NCBI GenBank assembly: GCA_052118425.1
Contig: JBQKHF010000004.1
Source of the DNA: Roseburia_C sp900315735
GTDB lineage: Bacteria; Bacillota; Clostridia; Lachnospirales; Lachnospiraceae
Direction: 5' to 3' (one strand)
DNA: 64,000 nt
Under the pieces are notes generated by a model. That model made no database searches, had not been told where the DNA came from, and worked only from the letters and a program-made list of their open reading frames with translations. A program made the position numbers and the translations under genes. Shown piece by piece: positions 43,993-52,466 of the stretch (within the stretch, counting starts at the first letter, position 1; every line of letters starts with the position of its first letter).

Positions 43993-45336
43993 TTATACCT
44001 GTGTGCCCGGAAGCCGGAGGCTTGATTTCATCAGAAGAGCGGCAATTGCGGCAGTAAGAATTTCCGTAATCCAGAAAGCATGGAATACATACTGCGGTCC
44101 AAATGCTTTACAGAGAAGAAAAGCAATCGGAATGATAAAAAGGATATAGCGGAGCAGAGAAATAATTAAGGACTGTCCGCCCTTTGAAAGCCCTTCTAAA
44201 GCACCGGAAGCAGTGATGGATACAGTGGAAATCAGGAAACCGCAGCAGATAATCCGAAGGGCGTTGCTTCCCACGGAAATCGTTGCAGCATTGCTGGTAA
44301 ACATTCCCATAAGGTAAGGGGAGGCGGTAAAGCAGATAATCATACCAAGAATCATAATGACACCGTTCATACAGAGCGTAAGATGGTAGATTTTCTTTAC
44401 ACGCTTGATCTCACCGGCACCATAATTAAAACCAACCAGCGGACGCATTCCCTGAATAATTCCATTGGCAGGGAGATAGAGGAAGGTCTGCAGTTTGTAA
44501 TAGATTCCAACAACCACAACATAGCACTGATCATATGCGGCAAGGAGTCCGTTTAAAAATGAAATAAGTAAGGATGGCAGCGCCAGATTTAAGATGGCTG
44601 GAATGCCGATACCATATAATTTCAAATCAATATGTTTATCCCGGATAAGATATTTTCTGCTAATCCGTATACTGATTGGGCACAGAAAATAGACAAAGAG
44701 ATAAAGGATGAGAGTAAAAAGCTGTCCGATACCGGTAGCAAGGGCAGCACCACGCATTCCCATTTTTGGGAAAAAGCCGATTCCGAAAATCAAAAGCGGG
44801 TCTAAAATGATATTGGTAATACAGCCCAACATCAGTCCCACCATTGAGACATTCATTTTGCCTACAGACTGAAAGACCTTTTCAAAGGTTAGATTCATCA
44901 TAATAATGATGCTGAATAAAAATGCAATATTTGCATATTCTACGCCTAACTTAAGAATTTTGCCGTCAGTAGTAAAATGGCTTAAAAATGCAGGAATCAG
45001 TGCGATACTTCCGATTGTTAAAATAATGCCATGCAAAACAGAGAAGAAGAAACCATGGGTTGCAGCAATATTGGCTTTTTCGCCTTCTTTAGCACCAAGA
45101 TGAAAGGAAATCAAGGCATTAATTCCAACACCAAATCCAATCGCAACTGCATTGATAAAATTCTGCACCGGATAGACTAAGGAAAGGGCTGTCATGGCAT
45201 CTTCACTGATTTTAGCCACAAACAGACTGTCTATAATATTGTAAAGAGAATTTACCAGCATGGAGATAACCATAGGAAGTGCCATGGTAGTCAGCAGTGG
45301 TAAAATCGGTTTTTCTTTCATAAAATCTTCGTTCAT
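43993..45336 (-). CDS. MATE-family multidrug/Na+ efflux transporter
   Basis: A 447-residue, about twelve-segment MATE exporter on the minus strand. Signatures are MALPMVISMLVNSLYNIID (in part ISMLVNSLYNIID), FVAKISEDAMTALSLV and GMRPLVGFNYGAGE. GGAGCAATT stands before the ATG. Unlike the other two exporters of the window it is alone, and a terminator lies in its 5' leader (45408-45448) between promoter and gene, suggesting control by attenuation. Confidence 0.92.
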   Translation of the reverse strand: MNEDFMKEKPILPLLTTMALPMVISMLVNSLYNIIDSLFVAKISEDAMTALSLVYPVQNFINAVAIGFGVGINALISFHLGAKEGEKANIAATHGFFFSVLHGIILTIGSIALIPAFLSHFTTDGKILKLGVEYANIAFLFSIIIMMNLTFEKVFQSVGKMNVSMVGLMLGCITNIILDPLLIFGIGFFPKMGMRGAALATGIGQLFTLILYLFVYFLCPISIRISRKYLIRDKHIDLKLYGIGIPAILNLALPSLLISFLNGLLAAYDQCYVVVVGIYYKLQTFLYLPANGIIQGMRPLVGFNYGAGEIKRVKKIYHLTLCMNGVIMILGMIICFTASPYLMGMFTSNAATISVGSNALRIICCGFLISTVSITASGALEGLSKGGQSLIISLLRYILFIIPIAFLLCKAFGPQYVFHAFWITEILTAAIAALLMKSSLRLPGTQV

Positions 45337-45407
45337 AATAATTGCTCCTTTTTCTCAGAACTTTTCACTTATCTCTTTTCCTCGCTACTCCAAAGTGTGA
45401 GAAAACT

Positions 45408-45448
45408 AAAAAACGCCACACAATTATCACGGGGATAATTGTGTGGCG
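45408..45448 (-). terminator. terminator/attenuator in the leader of the minus-strand MATE gene
   Basis: Perfect 15-bp arms CGCCACACAATTATC (45414-45428 in + reading) and complement (45434-45448) with a 5-base loop; on the minus strand a T6 run follows (45413-45408). It lies ~40 bases after the predicted start and ~72 before the MATE ATG. No gene on the minus strand lies upstream, so its natural job is premature termination of the MATE transcript. Confidence 0.85.
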
Positions 45449-45493
45449 AAAAGTAGTCAGACTAGAAAAATCCACACCAGTTTTAGCGTTATG

Positions 45494-45522
45494 AAAATAG
45501 CATAAATCATATGAAAAGTCAA
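45494..45522 (-). promoter_or_regulatory. promoter of the minus-strand MATE gene
   Basis: Minus strand: TTGACT (45522-45517), 17 bases, TATTTT (45499-45494). Confidence 0.6.
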
Positions 45523-45585
45523 GATAATATCTTAGAGCAGGAAAACGAAGACGAGGCATAGAATGAAAAATCAGAAGAAAAAGGA

Positions 45586-45635
45586 TTGACAAATACCCTA
45601 TGGGGGTATAATATAAGCATACCGGTAGGGGGTAT
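45586..45635 (+). promoter_or_regulatory. csoR-copA promoter with two CsoR-type operators
   Basis: TTGACA (45586-45591) with TAATAT (45609-45614, spacer 17) or TATAAT (45607-45612, spacer 15). ATACCCTATGGGGGTAT (45593-45609) fills the spacer and matches the CsoR operator pattern TACCC-TAT-GGGGTA; a second copy ATACCGGTAGGGGGTAT lies at 45619-45635. Occupation would block RNA polymerase directly. Confidence 0.88.
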
Positions 45636-45688
45636 ATGACTATCGGTAGGTGTGTATTTGGAATGTGAAGATAGAAGGGAGCCTGACT

Positions 45689-46003
45689 ATGGCAGAAGAA
45701 AAAGAGATGTGTCCATCCTGTTGTGAGCGGAAGAAACACAGACAGGAAACAGAATATCAGGATTTATTGAAACGCTTGAACCGAATCGAAGGACAGGTGC
45801 GGGGCGTAAAGAAAATGTTGGAAGAAGACCGCTACTGTGTGGATATTTTGACACAGGTGTCTGCGATTAATTCCGCACTGAATTCCTTTAATAAGGTATT
45901 GCTGGCGGAGCATATCAAATCCTGTGTGGTAGATGACATCCGTGCCGGAAAGGAAGAAGCAGTGGATGAGCTTTGTGCGACCCTTCAGAAACTGATGAAA
46001 TAG
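45689..46003 (+). CDS. csoR: copper-sensing repressor CsoR
   Basis: A 104-residue all-helical repressor of the CsoR/RcnR (DUF156) family. The Cu(I) ligands are visible as Cys in RYCVDILTQ and His and Cys in EHIKSCV (the C-H-C set). RLNRIEGQVRGV marks helix 1. ATG 45689 is preferred over 45650: AAGGGAG is correctly placed and the longer start would lie in the operator zone. An additional CPSCC motif stands near the N-terminus. It is 12 bases upstream of copA and autoregulated through the two operators. Confidence 0.94.
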   Translation: MAEEKEMCPSCCERKKHRQETEYQDLLKRLNRIEGQVRGVKKMLEEDRYCVDILTQVSAINSALNSFNKVLLAEHIKSCVVDDIRAGKEEAVDELCATLQKLMK

Positions 46004-46015
46004 AGGAGGACAAAA

Positions 46016-48649
46016 ATGAAACAGGAACGTTATGAAGTCACAGGTATGACGTGTTCTGCATGCTCTTCCCGTGTGGAAAAGTGTGTGTCAAAGATTGACG
46101 GTGTGGAAAATGTATCCGTGAATCTGCTGACCAACAGCATGCAGGTGTCCTATGACGAGAATAAGGTCAATGAAGATATCATTGTATCAGAAGTAGAGAA
46201 GGCAGGTTATGGTGCTGCACCGGCAAATGCCGGAAATGAGAAGCGTACCGACAAAGGGAAAAAGACAAATAAGGCAGAGCAGGAAATTCATGAGATGAAG
46301 ATTCGCCTGATCTGGTCCATTATTTTTCTGATTCCGATGATGTATATTTCCATGCACCATATGTTTTATGAATGGTTTGGAATTCCGGTACCGGGATTTA
46401 TCAAGGCGGCATTTCACGGAGATGAGAATGCACTGGCATTTTCCCTCTCCCAGTTCTTATTGCTGCTTCCGATTATGTATCTGAACCGGAAATATTTTAT
46501 TGTAGGATTTAAGAACCTTTTTGTACACAGAAGTCCGAATATGGATTCATTGATTGCACTGGGTGCATCGGCTTCCGTTATCTATGGTGTATTTGCAATT
46601 TTCCGGATTGGTTATGGTCTGGGACATCAGGATATGGCACTGGTAAGCCAGTACAGCATGGACATTTATTTTGAGTCCGCAGGAATGATTCTGACATTGA
46701 TTACCGTTGGAAAATATTTAGAGAGCCGTTCCAAAGGAAAGACCAGTGAAGCCATTGAGAAGCTGATGGATTTAGCTCCGAAGCAGGCAAAGGTCTTAAG
46801 AGATGGCAAAGAAGTTACTGTTCCGGTAGAGAATCTGGTAAAAGGTGATCTGGTACTGGTGCGTCCCGGTGAGACTGTTCCGGTGGACGGAGTCATCGAA
46901 GAGGGACAGTCAAGTCTTGATGAATCGGCAATTACCGGCGAGAGTATCCCGGTATATAAGGAAGTGGGAGATACTGCAATTTCCGCAACCATTAACCAGA
47001 ATGGTTTCTTAAAAATCCGTGCATCCAAAGTCGGAGAGGATACCACCATCAGCCAGATTATTCATCTGGTGGAGGAAGCCAGCTCCAGTAAAGCATCGAT
47101 TGCCAAACTGGCAGATAAAATTGCGGGCGTATTTGTGCCGGTGGTTATTACCATTACTCTGATTGCCGCAATCATCTGGCTTATCAGTGGAGCAACCTTT
47201 GAATTTGCACTTTCTATTGGAATCGCGGTGCTGGTTATTTCCTGTCCGTGTGCCCTTGGACTTGCGACACCGGTAGCCATTATGGTTGGAACCGGAAAAG
47301 GTGCGGAAAACGGAATCCTGATTAAGTCCGGTGAAGCACTGGAAACAGCGCACAGCATCGACACCGTAGTTATGGATAAGACCGGAACCATAACAGAAGG
47401 TAAGCCGAGAGTTACGGATGTGAGTGTAGGAAACACAGAATTAGACGAAAAGGACTTTGTGGCAATTGCAGCAGGTGTTGAGCAGGGAAGTGAGCATCCG
47501 CTGGCACAGGCAATTTTGCAGTATGCAAAGGAGCAGGAGGTTACGCCGCTTTCCATGAAGAATTTTAAGACGATTCTTGGAAGAGGAATTGAAGCAGAAG
47601 ATGAAAAAGCATCCTATTATGCAGGAAACGAAGCCTTTATGAAAGAAAAGGGCGTAGCCTTGGATGCCCTTGGAGACACCTTAGACAAGCTGGCAGAAGA
47701 AGGAAAGACTCCATTAATCTTTGCGAAAAATAGCAGTCTGCTTGGCATCATTGCAGTAGCAGATGTGGAAAAGGAAACCAGCCGCTATGCCATCGAAGCA
47801 TTCCGCAAGATGCATATTGATGTAGTAATGCTGACCGGAGACCACAAGCGTACCGCCGAAGCCATTCGTAAGAAGCTTGGAATCCCGAAAGTAATTGCAG
47901 AAGTATTGCCGGAGGATAAGGAACGGCATATTGCCAAACTGCAGCAGCAGGGACACAAGGTTGCCATGATTGGTGATGGAATCAATGATGCACCGGCACT
48001 GGCAAGAGCAGATGTGGGAATTGCCATCGGAGCAGGAACAGATGTGGCAATCGAAAGTGCAGATGCGGTACTGATGCGGAATGATCTGATGGATGCCGTA
48101 ACAGCCATCCGTTTGAGCAAAGCGGTTATCCGCAATATCAAAGAGAACCTGTTCTGGGCATTCTTCTATAACAGTATTGGAATCCCGCTGGCAGCAGGTG
48201 TTTTATATCCGGCATTTCATATTAAATTAAATCCGATGTTCGGTGCAGCAGCTATGAGCTTAAGCAGCGTCTGCGTCGTATGTAATGCTCTCCGGTTAAA
48301 GTTCTTTAAACCGCAGCGTCTGGAGCAGACAGCGGAAAAAACGGCAGAACAGACGGTAGAGAAAGCAACTGAAAGTCAGGTAGAACAGACAACAGAAAAA
48401 GTAACAGATAATAAGGAAAATCAGAAGGAGGATAATAAAATGAAAGCAACACTTAAAATCGAAGGAATGATGTGTGAACATTGCAAGAAGCATGTGGAAG
48501 ATGCATTAAATGCCATGGAAGGAGTACAGGCAACGGTAAATCTTGAAGCAAAGAGTGCAGAAGTGACTATGGAAAAAGAAATTTCAGAAGCTGAATTTGC
48601 AGAAGTCATTGAAAAAGCAGGATATCAGCTTACTGGTGTTGAAAAATAA
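46016..48649 (+). CDS. copA: Cu(I)-exporting P1B-ATPase CopA with fused C-terminal CopZ-like domain
   Basis: An 877-residue copper pump. An N-terminal HMA domain (GMTC13SAC16) is followed by eight membrane segments with C410-P-C412 (CPCALGLATP, the Cu subgroup), TGES, the phosphorylated Asp454 in DKTGT, a SEHPLA motif and GDGINDAPALARAD. After the last membrane segment (~residue 760) comes a Glu/Thr/Gln/Lys-rich linker (~768-808), then a second HMA domain (809-877, GMMC820EHC823). Normally CopA carries HMA domains only at the N-terminus. Residue 809 is a Met with its own ribosome binding site (see next entry). GAGGAGG-type site before the first ATG. Confidence 0.94.
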   Translation: MKQERYEVTGMTCSACSSRVEKCVSKIDGVENVSVNLLTNSMQVSYDENKVNEDIIVSEVEKAGYGAAPANAGNEKRTDKGKKTNKAEQEIHEMKIRLIWSIIFLIPMMYISMHHMFYEWFGIPVPGFIKAAFHGDENALAFSLSQFLLLLPIMYLNRKYFIVGFKNLFVHRSPNMDSLIALGASASVIYGVFAIFRIGYGLGHQDMALVSQYSMDIYFESAGMILTLITVGKYLESRSKGKTSEAIEKLMDLAPKQAKVLRDGKEVTVPVENLVKGDLVLVRPGETVPVDGVIEEGQSSLDESAITGESIPVYKEVGDTAISATINQNGFLKIRASKVGEDTTISQIIHLVEEASSSKASIAKLADKIAGVFVPVVITITLIAAIIWLISGATFEFALSIGIAVLVISCPCALGLATPVAIMVGTGKGAENGILIKSGEALETAHSIDTVVMDKTGTITEGKPRVTDVSVGNTELDEKDFVAIAAGVEQGSEHPLAQAILQYAKEQEVTPLSMKNFKTILGRGIEAEDEKASYYAGNEAFMKEKGVALDALGDTLDKLAEEGKTPLIFAKNSSLLGIIAVADVEKETSRYAIEAFRKMHIDVVMLTGDHKRTAEAIRKKLGIPKVIAEVLPEDKERHIAKLQQQGHKVAMIGDGINDAPALARADVGIAIGAGTDVAIESADAVLMRNDLMDAVTAIRLSKAVIRNIKENLFWAFFYNSIGIPLAAGVLYPAFHIKLNPMFGAAAMSLSSVCVVCNALRLKFFKPQRLEQTAEKTAEQTVEKATESQVEQTTEKVTDNKENQKEDNKMKATLKIEGMMCEHCKKHVEDALNAMEGVQATVNLEAKSAEVTMEKEISEAEFAEVIEKAGYQLTGVEK
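48440..48649 (+). CDS. copZ: CopZ-like copper chaperone made from an internal start in copA
   Basis: In frame with copA, AAGGAGG (48425-48431) stands 8 bases before ATG 48440, giving a free 69-residue HMA protein MKATLKIEGMMCEHC... identical to the C-terminal domain of CopA. The size and sequence type equal CopZ, which elsewhere is encoded directly after copA. So this looks like a copZ gene whose upstream stop codon was lost, leaving both a fused and a free form. Production of the free form is predicted from the site strength, not proven. Confidence 0.75.
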   Translation: MKATLKIEGMMCEHCKKHVEDALNAMEGVQATVNLEAKSAEVTMEKEISEAEFAEVIEKAGYQLTGVEK

Positions 48650-48706
48650 CAAAACAACACCATAAAAATTAAAAAAAATTATGAAAAATGCAAGAAAAAA
48701 ATTCCC

Positions 48707-48731
48707 TTATGCTATAAAGTTATGCTATAAT
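48707..48731 (+). promoter_or_regulatory. duplicated TTATGCTATAA with -10-like box
   Basis: TTATGCTATAA occurs at 48707-48717 and 48720-48730; the second includes TATAAT (48726-48731). No convincing -35 is present. It may drive the GH13 gene. Confidence 0.4.
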
Positions 48732-48775
48732 AAGCGTAATTGAAACAACATGAGCGAAGGCAGAGGGAAGAAGTT

Positions 48776-48812
48776 AAGAGGACGGTTCCCGCAGACGGAA
48801 CCGTCCTCTTTT
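48776..48812 (+). terminator. strong hairpin: copA terminator or GH13 attenuator
   Basis: Perfect 14-bp arms AAGAGGACGGTTCC (48776-48789) and GGAACCGTCCTCTT (48797-48810) with a 7-base loop and TTTT. It lies 127 bases after copA and 57 before the GH13 start, downstream of the -10-like box, so it can end copA transcripts or attenuate the next gene. Confidence 0.8.
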
Positions 48813-48868
48813 ACGCGAGTAGCGGGAAAACCACAGCGCATGAGGGACAGACAGGAGGAACAGTTTTT

Positions 48869-50176
48869 ATGTGGTCATATGACAGTGTATTTTATCAGAT
48901 TTCAACCTTGGGATTTTGCAGAGCACCGACAGAAAATGATGGTGTTCTGGCTCATCGGATAAAGAAGGTGGAAGATTGGATTCCGCATATGGTAAAGCTA
49001 GGGGTAGATGCAATTTATTTCTGCCCGATTTTTGAATCAGACCGTCATGGTTATGATACCAGAGATTATACCAAACTGGATGTAAGGCTTGGAACCAACG
49101 AAGATTTTAAAGAAGTATGTGAGAAATTGCATGAGAACAATATCAAAGTAGTAGTGGACGGAGTGTTTAACCATGTGGGAAGAGGCTTCTTTGCATTTCA
49201 GGATTTGCTGAAGAACAGAGAGAATTCTCCATATAAAGACTGGTTTGTAAATGTCAATTTCGGCTGGAACAATAATTATAATGACGGACTTTGCTATGAA
49301 GGCTGGGAAGGCCATAATGAGCTGGTAAAGCTGAATTTAAGAAATGAAGCGGTTATTGAACATATCTTTTCCGCAGTAGAAGGATGGATTAAAGAATTTG
49401 ATATTGATGGACTGCGTCTGGATGTTGCATACAGTCTGGACATGGATTTTGTAAGAAGATTACGTCAGTTTGTAGATTCGAAAAAAGACGATTTCTATCT
49501 TCTGGGAGAGATGATTCATGGTGATTATAACCGTCTTTTGGATGAACAGAATATGTTGCACAGTGTAACAAACTATCAGGCATATAAGGGAATGTGGTCC
49601 AGCTTTAACGACCGTAATCTCTTTGAAATCAATTATACCTTGGAGCAGCATTTCTGCGGAATGTATCAGGGCAAGCATCTTTTGAATTTCTTAGATAACC
49701 ATGATGTGAACCGTCTGGCAAGCACATTAAAGGAAAAAGAGCATCTTCCGTTAGTATATGCGATGCTGTTTGCAATTCCTGGTATTCCATGTGTCTACTA
49801 TGGTGGCGAATGGGCAGCAGAAGGAAAGAAAGAAAATGGTGGAGATGATGCACTCCGCCCATCCTTTGAAGCACCGGAGTGGAATGAACTGACTGATTAT
49901 ATTTCCGGACTGGCGAAGGTTCATAAAGAGGAAAAGGCACTGTGCTATGGTAATTATCGTAAAGTATTCTTAACGAACCGTCAGATTGTATTTGAAAGAA
50001 GCTTTGAAGGTGAGCGGATTCTTGTAGCAATCAATCTGGAAGAGAATCCATTCCATGCATCCTTTGATGCAGGAGCAGCCGGAGCAGTTGACCTGCTGAC
50101 CGGAGAAAAAGCAGCACTTCAGGGTGGCATCGATATGCCGGCATTTTCAGCAGCTTACTTAAAGATAACCGAATAA
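48869..50176 (+). CDS. GH13 alpha-amylase-family glycosidase
   Basis: A 435-residue cytoplasmic enzyme (no signal peptide). ATG 48869 is chosen because GGAGG lies 11 bases before it; the longer frame runs through the terminator hairpin. GH13 regions: DGVFNHVG, the nucleophile Asp in GLRLDVA, the acid/base Glu in LLGEMIHG and the transition-state Asp in LDNHDVNR. Absence of starch-binding or N domains and intracellular location suggest a maltodextrin- or oligosaccharide-cleaving enzyme; the exact bond is not decidable. It appears to be a single gene. Confidence 0.9.
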   Translation: MWSYDSVFYQISTLGFCRAPTENDGVLAHRIKKVEDWIPHMVKLGVDAIYFCPIFESDRHGYDTRDYTKLDVRLGTNEDFKEVCEKLHENNIKVVVDGVFNHVGRGFFAFQDLLKNRENSPYKDWFVNVNFGWNNNYNDGLCYEGWEGHNELVKLNLRNEAVIEHIFSAVEGWIKEFDIDGLRLDVAYSLDMDFVRRLRQFVDSKKDDFYLLGEMIHGDYNRLLDEQNMLHSVTNYQAYKGMWSSFNDRNLFEINYTLEQHFCGMYQGKHLLNFLDNHDVNRLASTLKEKEHLPLVYAMLFAIPGIPCVYYGGEWAAEGKKENGGDDALRPSFEAPEWNELTDYISGLAKVHKEEKALCYGNYRKVFLTNRQIVFERSFEGERILVAINLEENPFHASFDAGAAGAVDLLTGEKAALQGGIDMPAFSAAYLKITE

Positions 50177-50227
50177 AAGGATAAAACGTAAGAAAAGAGA
50201 TAAGAACTATAAGGAGGAAGAGAAGTA

Positions 50228-51559
50228 ATGGCAGAGAAACGTAAATCTTCAGAAAAAAGTGATGTAGGAAAGAAACTGGTACTTGGATTAATCGCAGTAA
50301 TTTCACTCCCGATTCTTTTGGTTGGACTTGCCGGAGTTATCATTATGCATCTGGTACAGAATACAGCTTTAAATGCAGGTGTGGGAACAATTATTTTAAT
50401 CGTAGTTTTAGCAGTATTTGTAGCAGGCTCCCTGTGGCTTGCAGTAGCAATCGCAGGAAAAATGAAAGCTGTAATCGGCAGCATGGATAAGATTGCAGAC
50501 GGAAGCCTTCAGTTAGAAGAGCCAAAACATAATAATAAAAATGATGAAATCAGTAAATTATTAGGTTCTGCCAATGATATGGTAAGAAGCTTTGCACAGA
50601 TTGTAACCGGAATCCGCAGAGCCAGCAGTGAACTGAGTGAATTGTCTACAACATTCAGCCAGTCCTTTGATACCATGAATGAAGCGTTAGAGCAGGTAAG
50701 CGGAGAAGTTGCTTCTATTACAGACAATACCGTGTCACAGGCAGAGAAAACACAGCATGTACAGCAGAAGGTGGCAGAAATCGGTAATGCCATTGAAGTA
50801 ATTGCCAGCAATATTACACTTCTTTCAGACAGTGCATTAAAAATGAAGGACTGCAACGAGTCAGCAGAAGTGATTATGCAGCAGTTAGTAGAAATCAGTA
50901 AACAGAACAGAAAGTCTATTGATGAAGTGCAGAGCCAGACAGACAGAACCAATCAGTCAGCATTACAGATTCGTACTGCAACAGAGATTATTGCAGGAAT
51001 TGCAAGCCAGACCAACCTGCTTGCATTAAATGCAAGTATTGAGGCTGCAAGAGCAGGAGAACAGGGAAAAGGATTTGCCGTAGTTGCAGAAGAAATCCGT
51101 ACTTTGGCAGACCAGTCCAGAGAGTCTTCTGAGCAGATTAATAAAATCGTCAACGAGCTGATTGACAATTCCAATGTCAGTGTAGAGATTACCGGAAAAG
51201 TATCCGAAGCATTTGAACAGCAGAATGAGAAGATCCGTGAGACAGAGACCATCTTTACTGCATTGAATCAGGAAATCGAAAGTGTCAGCACTTCTATCCA
51301 GGGAATCAATTCAGAAGTCAGCGGCTTGAATGAGCATAAGAGTGCCATTGAAGAGAAAATGGATTCTCTTGCGACAGCAGCAGAAGCAAATACAACAAGT
51401 GCAAGGGAAACATCTGAGACAATGAATGAATTTGAAGCATTGGTTGGCGAGTGTAGAAATGCAACCGGTAAGATTACTTCCGTGGCAACAGAATTAGATG
51501 ATAATATTCGCAAATTCAACGTTTCTTCCATGAAAGAGGAAGTACAGAACATGCTGTAA
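50228..51559 (+). CDS. methyl-accepting chemotaxis-type receptor without external sensor domain
   Basis: A 443-residue protein. Two membrane segments (~21-43 and ~53-77) are separated by only about ten residues, so there is no extracellular ligand domain. A HAMP-like stretch (KMKAVIGSMDKIADGSLQ, in part IGSMDKIADGSL) and a long coiled-coil signalling domain follow, with the conserved tip NLLALNASIEAARAGEQGKGFAVVAEEIR (in part ASIEAARAGEQGKGF). It may sense membrane state or internal signals, or act as an accessory receptor. GGAGGAAG precedes the ATG; a terminator follows. Confidence 0.9.
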   Translation: MAEKRKSSEKSDVGKKLVLGLIAVISLPILLVGLAGVIIMHLVQNTALNAGVGTIILIVVLAVFVAGSLWLAVAIAGKMKAVIGSMDKIADGSLQLEEPKHNNKNDEISKLLGSANDMVRSFAQIVTGIRRASSELSELSTTFSQSFDTMNEALEQVSGEVASITDNTVSQAEKTQHVQQKVAEIGNAIEVIASNITLLSDSALKMKDCNESAEVIMQQLVEISKQNRKSIDEVQSQTDRTNQSALQIRTATEIIAGIASQTNLLALNASIEAARAGEQGKGFAVVAEEIRTLADQSRESSEQINKIVNELIDNSNVSVEITGKVSEAFEQQNEKIRETETIFTALNQEIESVSTSIQGINSEVSGLNEHKSAIEEKMDSLATAAEANTTSARETSETMNEFEALVGECRNATGKITSVATELDDNIRKFNVSSMKEEVQNML

Positions 51560-51582
51560 GGCATACATACAATTGCAAAAAG

Positions 51583-51627
51583 AAGGGTATTCCACAGGCC
51601 GAAGGAGTGCGTATGGAATACCCTTTT
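51583..51627 (+). terminator. intrinsic terminator after the chemoreceptor gene
   Basis: AAGGGTATTCCA (51583-51594) pairs with TGGAATACCCTT (51614-51625), followed by TT. Confidence 0.85.
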
Positions 51628-51644
51628 GCTTTAAGGAGATTAAG

Positions 51645-52388
51645 ATGAAAACAGAGATTTATACGATACCGATACAGGACGCATTTGCAGAGGAATGCGA
51701 ATGCCCGGTCTGCAGAATGTATCAGAAATTAGAGGAAAATGCCATTAATTATACCATTGGACCGGGTGCAAGTTACATGGAGGGAGACATCCGGGAGCAG
51801 AGTGACGAACAGGGCTTCTGTCAGAAGCATTTGGAAATGTTATATGAATATCCGAATAAATTAGGGTTTGCCATGATGTTAAAGACCCACATGGATAAGA
51901 CTGCAAAGGAATTAAAAAAAGCAATGAAAGCACCACTGCCGCAGTCAGCCGGACTTTTCAAGAAAAAGAGCCAGACAGTCCATCCGGTGATTACCTTTGT
52001 GGAAGAAAAAGAGAAAAAGTGCTTTGTATGTGATTATATCAATCACAGCTTTACAAATTACATCAATACCATTTACTATTTATATGAAAAAGAAGAAGAC
52101 TTCCGCAGACAGTTTGCAGCATCTAAGGGCTTCTGCGTGAACCACTATAAAGTTCTATTTTCCGGAGCACCGGAATATATGGGTAAGAAATATTTAAACG
52201 AATTTCTGACGACTTTAAATGAGACTTTTATCAACGGATACGAACGGGTGCGGGATGATTTGGAATGGTTCATCTGCAAAAATGATTACCGCTATAAAGA
52301 GCAGCCGTGGAAGAATGCCAGGGATGCATTGCAGAGAGGGCTGGTAAAAGTAGGAAGTATCATGGAGGCAGAAGAAAAGAAGGAATAG
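51645..52388 (+). CDS. DUF6062 family protein
   Basis: A 247-residue soluble protein. Two cysteine pairs, CECPVCRMYQ near residue 20 and CFVCDYINHS near 130, each followed later by a GFCxxH segment (GFCQKHLEML, GFCVNHYKVL), suggest a duplicated metal- or cluster-binding fold. The start at 51645 has AAGGAG correctly spaced; the longer frame begins in the terminator. The family is common in Lachnospiraceae and has no known function. It lies 78 bases before the antiporter gene and may be cotranscribed with it. Confidence 0.85.
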   Translation: MKTEIYTIPIQDAFAEECECPVCRMYQKLEENAINYTIGPGASYMEGDIREQSDEQGFCQKHLEMLYEYPNKLGFAMMLKTHMDKTAKELKKAMKAPLPQSAGLFKKKSQTVHPVITFVEEKEKKCFVCDYINHSFTNYINTIYYLYEKEEDFRRQFAASKGFCVNHYKVLFSGAPEYMGKKYLNEFLTTLNETFINGYERVRDDLEWFICKNDYRYKEQPWKNARDALQRGLVKVGSIMEAEEKKE

Positions 52389-52466
52389 GTAGAAGTAATA
52401 AAAGAAAAGGGGATAGAAGAAGACGTAAGAGCAACAGGTAAATAAAAACAGGAAAGTGAGGAATTT

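Noticed and set aside
45414..45448. Mini-ykkC (guanidine-II) riboswitch, suggested by an ACGG loop on the plus strand
   Set aside because: That riboswitch needs two short ACGR hairpins. There is one long 15-bp stem, and the T run is on the minus strand, so a minus-strand terminator explains it better.
45365..45739. Minus-strand frame of 124 codons
   Set aside because: It runs through the CsoR operators, the csoR start and the terminator, has no ribosome binding site and no recognisable protein features.
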